The notes under the pieces were generated by a model that did no database searches, was not told where the DNA came from, and worked only from the letters and a program-made list of their open reading frames with translations. Below, piece by piece: positions 6,915 through 14,104 of a DNA stretch of 25,885 bases; position 1 is the first letter of the stretch; each line of letters starts with the position of its first letter. Origin of the DNA: Dehalococcoidia bacterium (GTDB taxonomy: Bacteria; Chloroflexota; Dehalococcoidia; SZUA-161; SpSt-899); assembly GCA_023271485.1 (NCBI GenBank), contig JALPXT010000004.1:1-25885 (forward strand), given 5' to 3'. The position numbers and the translations under genes are program-made.

Positions 6915-8108
6915 ATGAAGAAAGACAAATGGGGAATAGTTCTACGGGTTTTTGGCGCCATTTTTTTCGGCATGATTATCCTGGTTGTCTTCTGGGTCGC
7001 GTTGTACGGCTGGCAACAATTGCCGTGGATGGTGCCAGATGTGCCGCAAATACAGGAAAAGGTGATGCTTCCTGACAGAGAAGTGATACCGGATGTTGGA
7101 CTGCGAGAGGCGATGTTCTGGCAGGAGATGGAGGGCAACCGGGTTCTCTGTAATCTTTGTTTCCATCGCTGTGTCATTCCCGTTGGGAGGCGCGGGGCGT
7201 GCCGGGTGCGGGAGAACTTTGCCGGCAGACTATACAGCCTGGTTCACTCTCGCCCGTCGGCGGTGATGATCGACCCCATCGAAAAAGAGCCGCAACTCCA
7301 CCACCGTCCGGGAACTGAGATCCTTTGCGTTGGGACCGTGGGATGCAATTTTCGCTGTAAACAATGCCATAACTGGACCCTGTCACAGGCGAGCCCCACT
7401 GACCTGCGCGTCTTCGATCTACCCCCGGCGCAACTGGTGGAACTGGCCCTGGAACAAGGGGTCACCGCGATCTCATTTACCTACAACGATCCCATCGTCC
7501 TCTTTGAATATGTCTTCGACACCGCGGTCCTGGCGAAGGAGGCCGGGGTTGGCCTTATCTGGCACACAAACGCCGCCATTGCGGAAGAGCCGCTGCGCAA
7601 ACTGCTCCCCTACACCACCGCCATGACCGTTGACCTCAAAGGGTTCTGCGAAGAAGTCTATTGGGAGATCTTCGGCGGGGACCTCTCTTATGTCCTGAGG
7701 GCGTTGAAAATCATCAGAGAAGAAGGAGTTTGGCTGGAGATCGTCAATCTCGTCATCCCCACCATTAACGACTGCCTGGACGAGATCAGGGCGATGTGCG
7801 AGTGGATAGTGGAAAATCTAGGGCCGGATGTCCCCCTCAGTTTCTCCCGCTTCCATCCGGCCTACCGCTTGACCCATCTTCCCGCTACCCCGGTAAGGAC
7901 GCTGGAGGAGGCGCGTCTCATCGCCAGGGATGTGGGGATAAACTTCGTCACTATCGGCAATGTCGCCGGACATCGCTACAATTCCACTTTTTGCCCGTGC
8001 ACCGGGGAGAGACTGATTCACCGCCACCATTTTTCTGTGCTATATAACAAAATAGTTGATGGAAGATCCCCCTTCTCCGGTCGCCCGGTGCCGGGGATTT
8101 GGGAATGA
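6915..8108 (+). CDS. amrS: AmrS-type radical SAM protein, membrane-anchored (paralogue 4)
   Basis: Encodes 397 aa. The N-terminus MKKDK is followed by a hydrophobic anchor at about residues 13-31 and a linker to about residue 60. The AmrS block is C79, C82, C86, C96, and the cluster motif is C144-N-F-R-C148-K-Q-C151. The barrel region reads 'SFTYNDPIVLFEY', with NDP where the others have NEP or TEP. The C-terminus has CPCT and S-P-F-S-G instead of the second CxxC, exactly as in paralogue 1, to which it is also close at DNA level. A GAGGTG site lies just before the start. The stop overlaps the ATG of the next gene (ATGA), tying this gene to the membrane SpeE-like protein. Outside location is inferred from the anchor and preceding lysines. 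Confidence 0.8.
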   Translation: MKKDKWGIVLRVFGAIFFGMIILVVFWVALYGWQQLPWMVPDVPQIQEKVMLPDREVIPDVGLREAMFWQEMEGNRVLCNLCFHRCVIPVGRRGACRVRENFAGRLYSLVHSRPSAVMIDPIEKEPQLHHRPGTEILCVGTVGCNFRCKQCHNWTLSQASPTDLRVFDLPPAQLVELALEQGVTAISFTYNDPIVLFEYVFDTAVLAKEAGVGLIWHTNAAIAEEPLRKLLPYTTAMTVDLKGFCEEVYWEIFGGDLSYVLRALKIIREEGVWLEIVNLVIPTINDCLDEIRAMCEWIVENLGPDVPLSFSRFHPAYRLTHLPATPVRTLEEARLIARDVGINFVTIGNVAGHRYNSTFCPCTGERLIHRHHFSVLYNKIVDGRSPFSGRPVPGIWE

Positions 8109-10396
8109 ACAAGCGCCTTATCTTTGCGGCCCTGGCCACCGGTTTCAGTGGCATGGTGGTACAACTGCTGCTGTTGCGGGAGTTGCTGGTGGTTTTTCAC
8201 GGCAATGACCTGGCCATAGGGATTATCTTTGCCAACTGGCTCGCCTGTGAGGCCCTGGGGGCATTCTTTATCGGGAAGAGGATCGAGCACGCGCGAAAAA
8301 GGATCGGATGGTTTATCTCTCTATCCATCATATTTGCCCTCTTTGCCCCGTTGGCTCTTTACATGGCGCGGATAGTGCGAGATCTGGTCGGCGTGTTGCC
8401 CGGTGTAGGGATGGGAGTATTTTCTATTTTTTACTCCTCTCTTCTCATCCTCTTTCTGCCCAGTCTTCTTCACGGTGCCCTGTTTATCTTTACCTGCAGG
8501 TTATGTGCCCAGTTTGCCCGGGAAACTCAGAAGGACGCCTCTTCTGTTGGACGAGTATACGTGTGGGAGACCATCGGCCATATCGCCGGGGCAGTGGTAT
8601 TTACCTTTCTCCTCATTCCGCTCTTACATTCCTTCGCCATCGTCCTGGGGATGGGCGTTTTGACCCTCACAGCCTCGGTTGCCCTGGCCACTTTTCAGAG
8701 CCGGGCCTGGAAGCGGAAAACCATCGCGGTGCTTATGGCTATTCTAATGACATTCGTTTTTCTGCTCGTTGGAGACGGTGACGAGCGGCTTCATTACCAT
8801 GCGATCGCCCGTCAATGGCCGGACAAAGAGGTGATCCATCATCAACATTCGCCCTACGGCAATGTAGCGGTGATTGAGCGCGAAGGGGAGTACACCTTCC
8901 TTACCGACGGAATCCCAGTCTTTACCACCCCTACGCCTGATATAGTGCGGGTGGAGGAATTCGTCCATTTCCCGATGCTGGCGCATCCCCAGCCGGAGAA
9001 TGTGGCCATACTCGTCGGAGGGGCCGGTGGGGTGATCAGCGAAGTCCTTAAATATCCCACAATAGAGCGGGTTGACTATACGGAGATCGACCCCTTGCTC
9101 ATCGATCTGGTGCGGAAATACCCCACTCCGCTGACCGAGGCGGAACTTGCTGATCCACGCGTAAATACGCTGCATGTAGACGGCCGCCGGTTCCTTGAGG
9201 TAACCCCGTATCAGTACGATCTTATTTTTGTCGGCATTGCCAATCCGGAAAACCTGCAGGTGAACCGGCTCTTTACCGCCCAGTTCGCCTCCCTGGCGAA
9301 AGAGAGGCTGCGGGAGGATGGAATCCTGGTGGTCAGCCTCCCCGGCTCGCTCACGTATCTGAGCCATGAGCTGAGGAACTTAAATGGGGTGATCATTAAT
9401 ACGCTGGAAAGCATCTTCCCATATCTCCACATAATTCCGGGGTATCACAACATCTTCCTGGCTTCCACGACGAAGGATGTCACCATCATCGACGCCGCTC
9501 TGCTGTACGAGAGACTGGAGGAGCGGCAACTGGATTTGCGGCTCATCACCCGCCCTCATCTCGAAGTGAGGTTAGCCCCACGCTGGTTGGACTGGTTCTC
9601 AGCATCTATGTATGGTGCGACCGAGGAGATCAATCACGATTTCCGTCCCAAGGGCTTCTTTTACAGCCTGGCCTATTGGAATGCCATGTTCTCCCCCTAT
9701 TTGAGCGATTTCTTCGTCTGGCTGGAGGACCTGGGGCTGTGGCTTTTTGCCATTGTCATCGCCGCCTGGACCGCAATTCTCCTTGCACTTAGATGGCGAG
9801 CTGTCCGTTTGCCCAAATTGATCATCCCTTACTCCATTGCCGCCACCGGCTTTGCCGGCATGGCCTTCGACCTGCTCCTCATCTTTGCCTTTCAGGTGCT
9901 CTTCGGATTCGTTTTTCACTGGATCGGGCTTCTGCTGGCCGCGTTCATGGGTGGCGTCGCCGGGGGAGGCTTGATGATGACCACCCTCTTGCCGCACATC
10001 AAGGACGACCGGGCCTTGTTTATCAAGCTGGAGATCGCGGTGGTACTCTTCGCCGCTCTGCTGCCGCTGATTATCCTCGCTGTGGCGCCTCATTTGGGAA
10101 ATGCCGTTGTATTTGTCCTAGCGCAAGTACTCTTTCTTCTGCTGGCATTTTTTGCCGGTGCGCTCATCGGACTCAAGTTTCCGTTGGCGAACAAAATGTA
10201 TTTATCCCACTCCCCCAATCTAAGTCAAACAGCCGGCCTCGTCTATAGCGCTGACCTCTTAGGGGGATGGAGCGGAGGCATCGCCGCCGCAGTGGTGCTG
10301 CTACCTGTTTTGGGACTGGTAGGAACCTCGCTGGTGGTTGTGATGATCAAGGCAAGCAGCCTCATCGTGCTGGCGACCTCGGGTAGCGTCAAGTAG
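8105..10396 (+). CDS. Polytopic membrane protein with embedded spermidine-synthase-like domain
   Basis: Encodes 763 aa from the ATG at 8105, overlapping the previous stop; a TTG two codons earlier is possible. About seven membrane segments (residues 1-230) are followed by a SpeE-like methyltransferase-fold domain (about 235-490), then about seven to eight more segments (530-763). The nucleotide site is recognisable: V304-G-G-A-G-G309 and E327-I-D329. The segment after the fifth strand reads YDLIFVGIANP, where active aminopropyltransferases have D-S-[ST]-D-P, so both key Asp are missing. Basic loops (KRIEHARKR, SRAWKRK, RWRAVRLPK) fit a cytoplasmic N-terminus and put the SpeE-like domain outside. 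Standard annotation would be fused MFS/spermidine synthase. True spermidine synthesis is doubtful; the real ligand is unknown. It is the last gene of the operon. Confidence 0.75.
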   Translation: MNKRLIFAALATGFSGMVVQLLLLRELLVVFHGNDLAIGIIFANWLACEALGAFFIGKRIEHARKRIGWFISLSIIFALFAPLALYMARIVRDLVGVLPGVGMGVFSIFYSSLLILFLPSLLHGALFIFTCRLCAQFARETQKDASSVGRVYVWETIGHIAGAVVFTFLLIPLLHSFAIVLGMGVLTLTASVALATFQSRAWKRKTIAVLMAILMTFVFLLVGDGDERLHYHAIARQWPDKEVIHHQHSPYGNVAVIEREGEYTFLTDGIPVFTTPTPDIVRVEEFVHFPMLAHPQPENVAILVGGAGGVISEVLKYPTIERVDYTEIDPLLIDLVRKYPTPLTEAELADPRVNTLHVDGRRFLEVTPYQYDLIFVGIANPENLQVNRLFTAQFASLAKERLREDGILVVSLPGSLTYLSHELRNLNGVIINTLESIFPYLHIIPGYHNIFLASTTKDVTIIDAALLYERLEERQLDLRLITRPHLEVRLAPRWLDWFSASMYGATEEINHDFRPKGFFYSLAYWNAMFSPYLSDFFVWLEDLGLWLFAIVIAAWTAILLALRWRAVRLPKLIIPYSIAATGFAGMAFDLLLIFAFQVLFGFVFHWIGLLLAAFMGGVAGGGLMMTTLLPHIKDDRALFIKLEIAVVLFAALLPLIILAVAPHLGNAVVFVLAQVLFLLLAFFAGALIGLKFPLANKMYLSHSPNLSQTAGLVYSADLLGGWSGGIAAAVVLLPVLGLVGTSLVVVMIKASSLIVLATSGSVK

Positions 10397-10439
10397 AACA
10401 GGGGGAAGATGAAAGAAAGCCAACCGGACTCACGGATTA

Positions 10440-10470
10440 AGGGGAGTAGCTGCCCAGTTGCAGGTCCCCT
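10440..10470 (+). other. Imperfect stem-loop after the radical SAM operon
   Basis: AGGGGA (10440-10445) pairs with TCCCCT (10465-10470), and CTGC (10450-10453) pairs with GCAG (10460-10463) inside it. There is no clear T-run after it, so it is not a textbook intrinsic terminator. It overlaps the -35 of the putative tRNA promoter. It could end or pause operon transcription; this is uncertain. Confidence 0.3.
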
Positions 10471-10487
10471 GGCTTTAATGCTACAAT
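10458..10487 (+). promoter_or_regulatory. Putative sigma-70-type promoter for the tRNA gene
   Basis: TTGCAG (10458-10463) and TACAAT (10482-10487) are spaced by 18 bases. The predicted start, at about 10494, is some 65 bases before the tRNA. Both boxes are near consensus, and no coding gene lies between them and the tRNA. Confidence 0.45.
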
Positions 10488-10506
10488 TGTCTGTGTGGTA
10501 GCGATT

Positions 10507-10538
10507 GAGTATCGCCCACACCCAGAAACTCGATACTC
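10507..10538 (+). repeat. 8-bp inverted repeat hairpin before the tRNA
   Basis: GAGTATCG (10507-10514) is perfectly repeated in reverse as CGATACTC (10531-10538) around a 16-base loop. The stretch ends soon after with AACTCACC, the same ending seen in hairpin repeats at 12952-12977 and 15627-15652. It would form a hairpin in the tRNA leader transcript. Confidence 0.5.
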
Positions 10539-10559
10539 GGCACTCGCAACTCACCCGGA

Positions 10560-10635
10560 GGGGCTGTAGCTCAATTGGGAGAGCGCCTCCCTTGCACGGA
10601 GGAGGTTAGGAGTTCGACTCTCCTCAGCTCCACCA
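10560..10635 (+). tRNA. tRNA-Ala (anticodon TGC)
   Basis: A 76-base cloverleaf with the CCA end encoded. The acceptor stem GGGGCTG pairs with CAGCTCC and contains the G3-U70 wobble pair that identifies alanine tRNAs. The anticodon stem CCTCC/GGAGG closes the loop CTTGCAC with anticodon TGC. The T-loop TTCGACT is standard. It decodes GCA and, with a modified wobble U, other Ala codons. It converges with the minus-strand gene ending at 10644. Confidence 0.95.
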
Positions 10636-10643
10636 CTTCATCT

Positions 10644-11384
10644 TCACATCTCAATCCATTCAATCAATTCACTAGACCAAGCTTCGCCTATGGCTGCTTC
10701 CAGTGCTCTCTGCCCAGGCTTTCTCACGTTCAACAGCGTTTCCAGAGTCCGATCTTCGAGAAGATGCAGAAATCGGCACTGCTTGCGAAATGAAAGCAGC
10801 GTGTTGCGTTCACCGCCGTAGATAACGTAATCCAATCGCCCCATGTGAGGCTCCAGCCGCTCTCTCACATGCCCGCAAACCCGACTGAAGAAAAACTCTA
10901 TCTGCTTCTCCCGGTGTCTCTTAAATCGCCCCTGGGAAGACCCTCCCTTCTTGTGGCGCGAGTGTATGAGCCCTGTCCCAACCTTGCTGGATACCAGTTC
11001 CTCGCCTTGAAATAGCCCGATGCCATAGCTTCCCAGGCGTACCAATATCAAGGCAATCGTGAATTCCCGTTGGAGCAGTGAACGCAGATGGCCTACATCT
11101 AAGCCGGTGGAGACTGGTCTTTGCTGGACAGGAAATGGCGGCAGCACCAGGCACCTGTGCTGCTCACCCCGGAAAACCACTGACCCTGTTTTGGAATTGG
11201 TAACCAATTTGGCCAGATCGGATGGCAACTCTTCCGGTGATATACTTAGTGCTTCCTCGATCTCACCCACCGGTGAGCGGGGGGATAGGTAGAGGGATGC
11301 CCCTGAGCCGGCAGCAGTTTCCAGCTCATTGAGGAAGCGGAGCATTCCCGCCCTGCTAAGCCGGCGACGATTCGATACTAGCAT
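10644..11384 (-). CDS. Vms1/Ankzf1-like release factor (VLRF1 family)
   Basis: Encodes 246 aa. Residues 137-154 contain the family core, with G137-L-I-H-S-R-H-K-K-G147-G-S-S-Q151 and then a GRF segment. This glycine-glycine plus glutamine loop corresponds to the peptidyl-tRNA-cleaving loop of the eRF1-like Vms1/ANKZF1 group. Here the Gln is separated from GG by two serines. Relatives release stalled nascent chains from peptidyl-tRNA on ribosomal large subunits during quality control. The N-terminal 110 residues look like the supporting eRF1-type subdomain; the C-terminal third is basic and helical. It begins 4 bases after the stop of the GNAT gene on the same strand, so the two are likely co-transcribed. 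The family call is fairly firm; activity is inferred from relatives. Confidence 0.75.
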   Translation of the reverse strand: MLVSNRRRLSRAGMLRFLNELETAAGSGASLYLSPRSPVGEIEEALSISPEELPSDLAKLVTNSKTGSVVFRGEQHRCLVLPPFPVQQRPVSTGLDVGHLRSLLQREFTIALILVRLGSYGIGLFQGEELVSSKVGTGLIHSRHKKGGSSQGRFKRHREKQIEFFFSRVCGHVRERLEPHMGRLDYVIYGGERNTLLSFRKQCRFLHLLEDRTLETLLNVRKPGQRALEAAIGEAWSSELIEWIEM

Positions 11385-11388
11385 AGGA

Positions 11389-12066
11389 CTAATTGGGCAC
11401 TCTTATATGTTTCTCCTGCAGAGGCAGTCGATAGGAGAAACCTTTTATCGGTTTTCCATGCAGATAGGAGCCCAATGGCGAGTCAAATTCAGCCCATCGC
11501 TGGAATCCATACCGCTCGTAGAACCAGAAACTAGCAGTTTCACCGGTGAACACGGAAACAGCCCGCACACCGTAACGCCCAGCATATTGAACAAAACGGT
11601 CCATAAGCCTAGTTCCAACGCCCTTGCCCTGATACTCCGGGGAAACAGCGAAGTATTCTATCCTTCCCTCGCTGGGAGGGACGTTTCGCCTGAGAACCTG
11701 CTCCTCACCTGCTAAGGGGCCCAGTAACTGGAGCAGTTTCCGTCGGGGTCCAAATTCTCCAAGAAGAAACCGACCGAGTAGCGGAAGATACCTTTTCACT
11801 GAGCGACACTTATCCATCAGGGTGAAGTGACGCTCAATACGGCCAAAGATAAAGCCCGCTACCTCTCCGTCCACAATGGCCAGCTCAGAGTAAGTGGAAA
11901 CCGCGTCACAAACCTCGGCCGCCGCGGTATAAATCCGGTGCAGTTGTATCCCCTTGATCTTTCGTGCGAGGGCATGCGCATCTGATGCAAATGCAGCTTC
12001 GCCGATGCCGGCGCAAGCGGGATAATCCGCTCTATCGCACCAACGGAAATCAATATCAGTACTCAT
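11389..12066 (-). CDS. GNAT-family N-acetyltransferase
   Basis: Encodes 225 aa from the ATG at 12066, preceded by AGGAG about 9 bases away. An ATG at 12108 in the same frame would add 14 residues but has no better ribosome site. The segment 'IEYFAVSPEYQGKGVGTRLM' is the acetyl-CoA pyrophosphate-binding motif A with the Q-x-x-G-x-G turn. A following 'FYERYGF' is the usual motif B. The N-terminal half with a basic, helical insert is less conserved. Members transfer an acetyl group from acetyl-CoA to amines or protein N-termini; the substrate cannot be told. It lies upstream of and is probably co-transcribed with the VLRF1 gene. It is transcribed away from rpmH. Confidence 0.8.
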   Translation of the reverse strand: MSTDIDFRWCDRADYPACAGIGEAAFASDAHALARKIKGIQLHRIYTAAAEVCDAVSTYSELAIVDGEVAGFIFGRIERHFTLMDKCRSVKRYLPLLGRFLLGEFGPRRKLLQLLGPLAGEEQVLRRNVPPSEGRIEYFAVSPEYQGKGVGTRLMDRFVQYAGRYGVRAVSVFTGETASFWFYERYGFQRWAEFDSPLGSYLHGKPIKGFSYRLPLQEKHIRVPN

Positions 12067-12124
12067 CTTGACTCTCTCCTGGCGCTTACGAAACTGGTAA
12101 CTAGCCACCTGAGCAGTTACTCTA

Positions 12125-12152
12125 ATTTTATCATTAGTCTCAGGTTTTGCAA
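12125..12152 (-). promoter_or_regulatory. Putative promoter for the GNAT-VLRF1 pair
   Basis: On the minus strand TTGCAA (12147-12152) and TAAAAT (12125-12130) are spaced by 16 bases. They lie about 60 bases upstream of the chosen GNAT start, back to back with the rpmH promoter. Confidence 0.4.
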
Positions 12153-12168
12153 CCGGCCATTTAGCACC

Positions 12169-12197
12169 TTGCGAAAAGGCAGCGGATCAGGTATAAT
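12169..12197 (+). promoter_or_regulatory. Putative sigma-70-type promoter for rpmH-rnpA
   Basis: TTGCGA (12169-12174) and a perfect TATAAT (12192-12197) are separated by 17 bases, 27 bases before the rpmH start. This is the clearest promoter in the window and fits a highly expressed ribosomal protein operon. Confidence 0.7.
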
Positions 12198-12224
12198 ACC
12201 CAATGTAGCTTCAGAAGGAACACG

Positions 12225-12362
12225 ATGCCGAAGAGGACATATCAACCGAAAAGGATCCCCCGAAAGCGCAAACATGGCTTTCGGGCGAGGATGAGCACAC
12301 GGGCAGGACGTGCAGTCTTAAGCCGGAGGCGACTTAAGGGCCGGCACCGGTTGACGGTATAG
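12225..12362 (+). CDS. rpmH: 50S ribosomal protein L34
   Basis: Encodes 45 aa: MPKRTYQPKRIPRKRKHGFR, then ARMSTRAGRAVLSRRRLKGR and HRLTV. This is the whole L34 signature, with 'RTYQPK', 'RKRKHGFRARM' and 'GRAVLSRRRLKGR'. L34 is a small, very basic component of the 50S subunit. An AGAAGGAA ribosome site precedes the ATG. The gene sits directly before rnpA, its almost universal bacterial neighbour. No dnaA is seen on its other side; a divergent GNAT gene lies there instead. Confidence 0.97.
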   Translation: MPKRTYQPKRIPRKRKHGFRARMSTRAGRAVLSRRRLKGRHRLTV

Positions 12363-12382
12363 GCTGGCGCTATGCGGTAGGG

Positions 12383-12718
12383 ATGAGAAAGGCGGAGCGG
12401 CTTACCAGGAGTTCGCAATTTGCAGCAGTCTTTAGACATGGAAACACCCGGGCCGGCGATCTCATGGTCCTGAGGTCAATGCCCAATGGTCTGGATTTGA
12501 GCCGGTTCGGGTTTGTAGTCAGCAAAAAGGTAGGCAAGGCTCATACGCGAAACCGGGTGAGGCGGATGCTGCGAGAGGCGGCAAGATTGACGCCCACTCA
12601 ACCTGGTTGGGACATAGTGGTGATCGCTCGCAAGAAAGCTGTCGGCACCAGTTATGGCGACATCGAGCAGACATTTACAAGGCTTCTGAGCCGAGGCCAT
12701 TTGTTGGGAAGAGGGTAG
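12383..12718 (+). CDS. rnpA: Ribonuclease P protein component
   Basis: Encodes 111 aa, the normal family length. The conserved segment is 'RFGFVVSKKVGKAHTRNRVR' (residues about 41-60), with the RNR-type basic helix that contacts the RNase P RNA and the tRNA leader. The protein assists the catalytic RNA in trimming pre-tRNA 5' ends. It lies 20 bases after rpmH, and its stop is directly followed by the ATG of yidD without any gap. Confidence 0.96.
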   Translation: MRKAERLTRSSQFAAVFRHGNTRAGDLMVLRSMPNGLDLSRFGFVVSKKVGKAHTRNRVRRMLREAARLTPTQPGWDIVVIARKKAVGTSYGDIEQTFTRLLSRGHLLGRG

Positions 12719-12928
12719 ATGAAAGGGATTGCTCTAGGCCTAATCAACTTCTATCGGAAAGCCATCTCCCCACTAACACCACCGTCCTGCCGCTATATGC
12801 CGACGTGCTCTCAGTACGGGCATGAAGCGATCAGTAAGTATGGGTTGTTGAAAGGGGGCTGGCTGACTGCCAGGCGCATTGCGCGCTGTCATCCATTTGC
12901 CAGGGGTGGCGTGGATCCGGTGCGATAG
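12719..12928 (+). CDS. yidD: Membrane protein insertion efficiency factor YidD
   Basis: Encodes 69 aa. The family hallmark runs from 'YRKAISPLTPPSCRYMPTCS' through 'QYGHEAISKYGLLKGGW' to 'RIARCHPF...GGVDPV', with three conserved cysteines. YidD is a small amphipathic protein at the inner face of the membrane that helps YidC insert proteins. It starts at the base after the rnpA stop, so translation is coupled. The usual next gene, yidC, follows after an intervening beta-propeller gene. Confidence 0.95.
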   Translation: MKGIALGLINFYRKAISPLTPPSCRYMPTCSQYGHEAISKYGLLKGGWLTARRIARCHPFARGGVDPVR

Positions 12929-12951
12929 ACAGAGTTTAGAGTCTAGCGTTT

Positions 12952-12977
12952 TGAGTTTAGAGGGGCTCGGAACTCAC
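12952..12977 (+). repeat. Hairpin-forming intergenic repeat, copy A
   Basis: A 26-base element begins TGAGTTTAGAGG and ends AACTCAC. Its outer bases TGAGTT and AACTCA are complementary. The same element with a changed loop lies at 15627-15652. Another GAGTTTAGAG stands just upstream at 12932-12941. Confidence 0.55.
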
Positions 12978-12992
12978 TTCTTGAGGGATCAG

Positions 12993-14093
12993 ATGTCTGC
13001 TTTACAAGATCGGCGAACATTAAGAGTTCTGCTTGTTATTCTGCTCTGCGGGGTGCTTCTGACCGGCTTCGGCTGTCCCCCCCCAGGTGTAGCGGCCCAA
13101 CCTCAGGGCTGGGCCGGACCGACGATAGCCGATGGAATCCTGTATGCAGTTTCCAGGGAGGGAGTACTTGTGGCCCTGCGCATAGACGGTAGGGTCAAGC
13201 TCTGGCAATTTCCCCCCGAGAACGAGAACAGGATGATCGTCCATGGCACGCCGATAGTCTCGGATGGGAGACTCTTTGTTGGCGCATACAGCGGAATCGT
13301 CTATGCGCTGGATGCTCAAACGGGTGATAAGGAGTGGTATTTCACGACTGGAGGTCCTATCATTGGCAGCCCTGCTATTTCTGGCAACACCCTCATAGTG
13401 GGGTCATCGGATGGCAAACTCTATGCTTTGGATGCCAGGAATGGCGACCCGCTCTGGCACAAACCTTTCGCAAGCGGAGGGCCAATCTGGTCTACCCCTG
13501 TAATTAGCGGCACCATGGTATTCTTTGGAAACCTCGATCACGAGCTCTATGCGGTTGATCTGGGAACAGGCCTGCGTACGTGGTATGAGAGGTTCGACGG
13601 GGCCGTCGCCTCCACACCACTGATAGTGGGAAGGTCACTTTATATCGGTGCGTTTGATAGCATGTTCTACTCTTTCGACGCCATCACTGGAGACCCAGAG
13701 TGGGAATTTATTCCCTTTAAAGCGGGGAACTGGTTCTGGACCAGGCCTCTTTACCACGAAGGCACCATCTTTGTCGGCTCACTTGACCACCATATCTATG
13801 CTTTAGATGCCAGGACGGGCTTGCAAGACTGGGCCAAGCAGACCGGCGGGAAAATCAGGTCGGCACCAGTGATCGTGGATGGAGTCCTGATAGTCGCCTC
13901 AAACGATGGCAGGGTCTATGGCCTGGACCCCAGGACCGGAAACGAGAGATGGGCCCCGCGTGATCTTGAGGCCCCCATTTTGGCACACCCCTGGGTCGAA
14001 GGGAATATCGTTTATTTGATTGACCGGCAGAACACGCTTCATGCAATAGAAGCAGGAACCGGCTCCATTGTCTGGCATATCACCATTGAATAA
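12993..14093 (+). CDS. Exported PQQ-type beta-propeller repeat protein
   Basis: Encodes 366 aa from the ATG at 12993. A frame extension to 12879 overlaps yidD and lacks a signal sequence, so it was not used. A basic start and hydrophobic run end in G-F-G-C28, an atypical lipobox; cleavage at VAA36-QP by signal peptidase I is an alternative. Eight repeats follow, each ending in a variant of YALDAxTGxxxW, for example VYALDAQTGDKEW, LYAVDLGTGLRTW and IYALDARTGLQDW, making an eight-bladed propeller. The repeat type is shared by BamB and PQQ dehydrogenases. No PQQ- or metal-binding active-site set was recognised, so a scaffold role like BamB is more likely than an enzyme. Its place between yidD and yidC suggests a link to membrane-protein or exported-protein assembly (inference). 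Confidence 0.82.
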   Translation: MSALQDRRTLRVLLVILLCGVLLTGFGCPPPGVAAQPQGWAGPTIADGILYAVSREGVLVALRIDGRVKLWQFPPENENRMIVHGTPIVSDGRLFVGAYSGIVYALDAQTGDKEWYFTTGGPIIGSPAISGNTLIVGSSDGKLYALDARNGDPLWHKPFASGGPIWSTPVISGTMVFFGNLDHELYAVDLGTGLRTWYERFDGAVASTPLIVGRSLYIGAFDSMFYSFDAITGDPEWEFIPFKAGNWFWTRPLYHEGTIFVGSLDHHIYALDARTGLQDWAKQTGGKIRSAPVIVDGVLIVASNDGRVYGLDPRTGNERWAPRDLEAPILAHPWVEGNIVYLIDRQNTLHAIEAGTGSIVWHITIE

Positions 14094-14104
14094 AAGAGGA
14101 AACC

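Noticed and set aside
2687..8108. Four similar genes as an assembly duplication artefact
   Set aside because: Anchors, linkers and C-termini differ strongly, and only short blocks are near-identical, so these are true paralogues.
12879..12992. Upstream extension of the beta-propeller gene
   Set aside because: It overlaps yidD and hides the signal sequence that starts at 12993.
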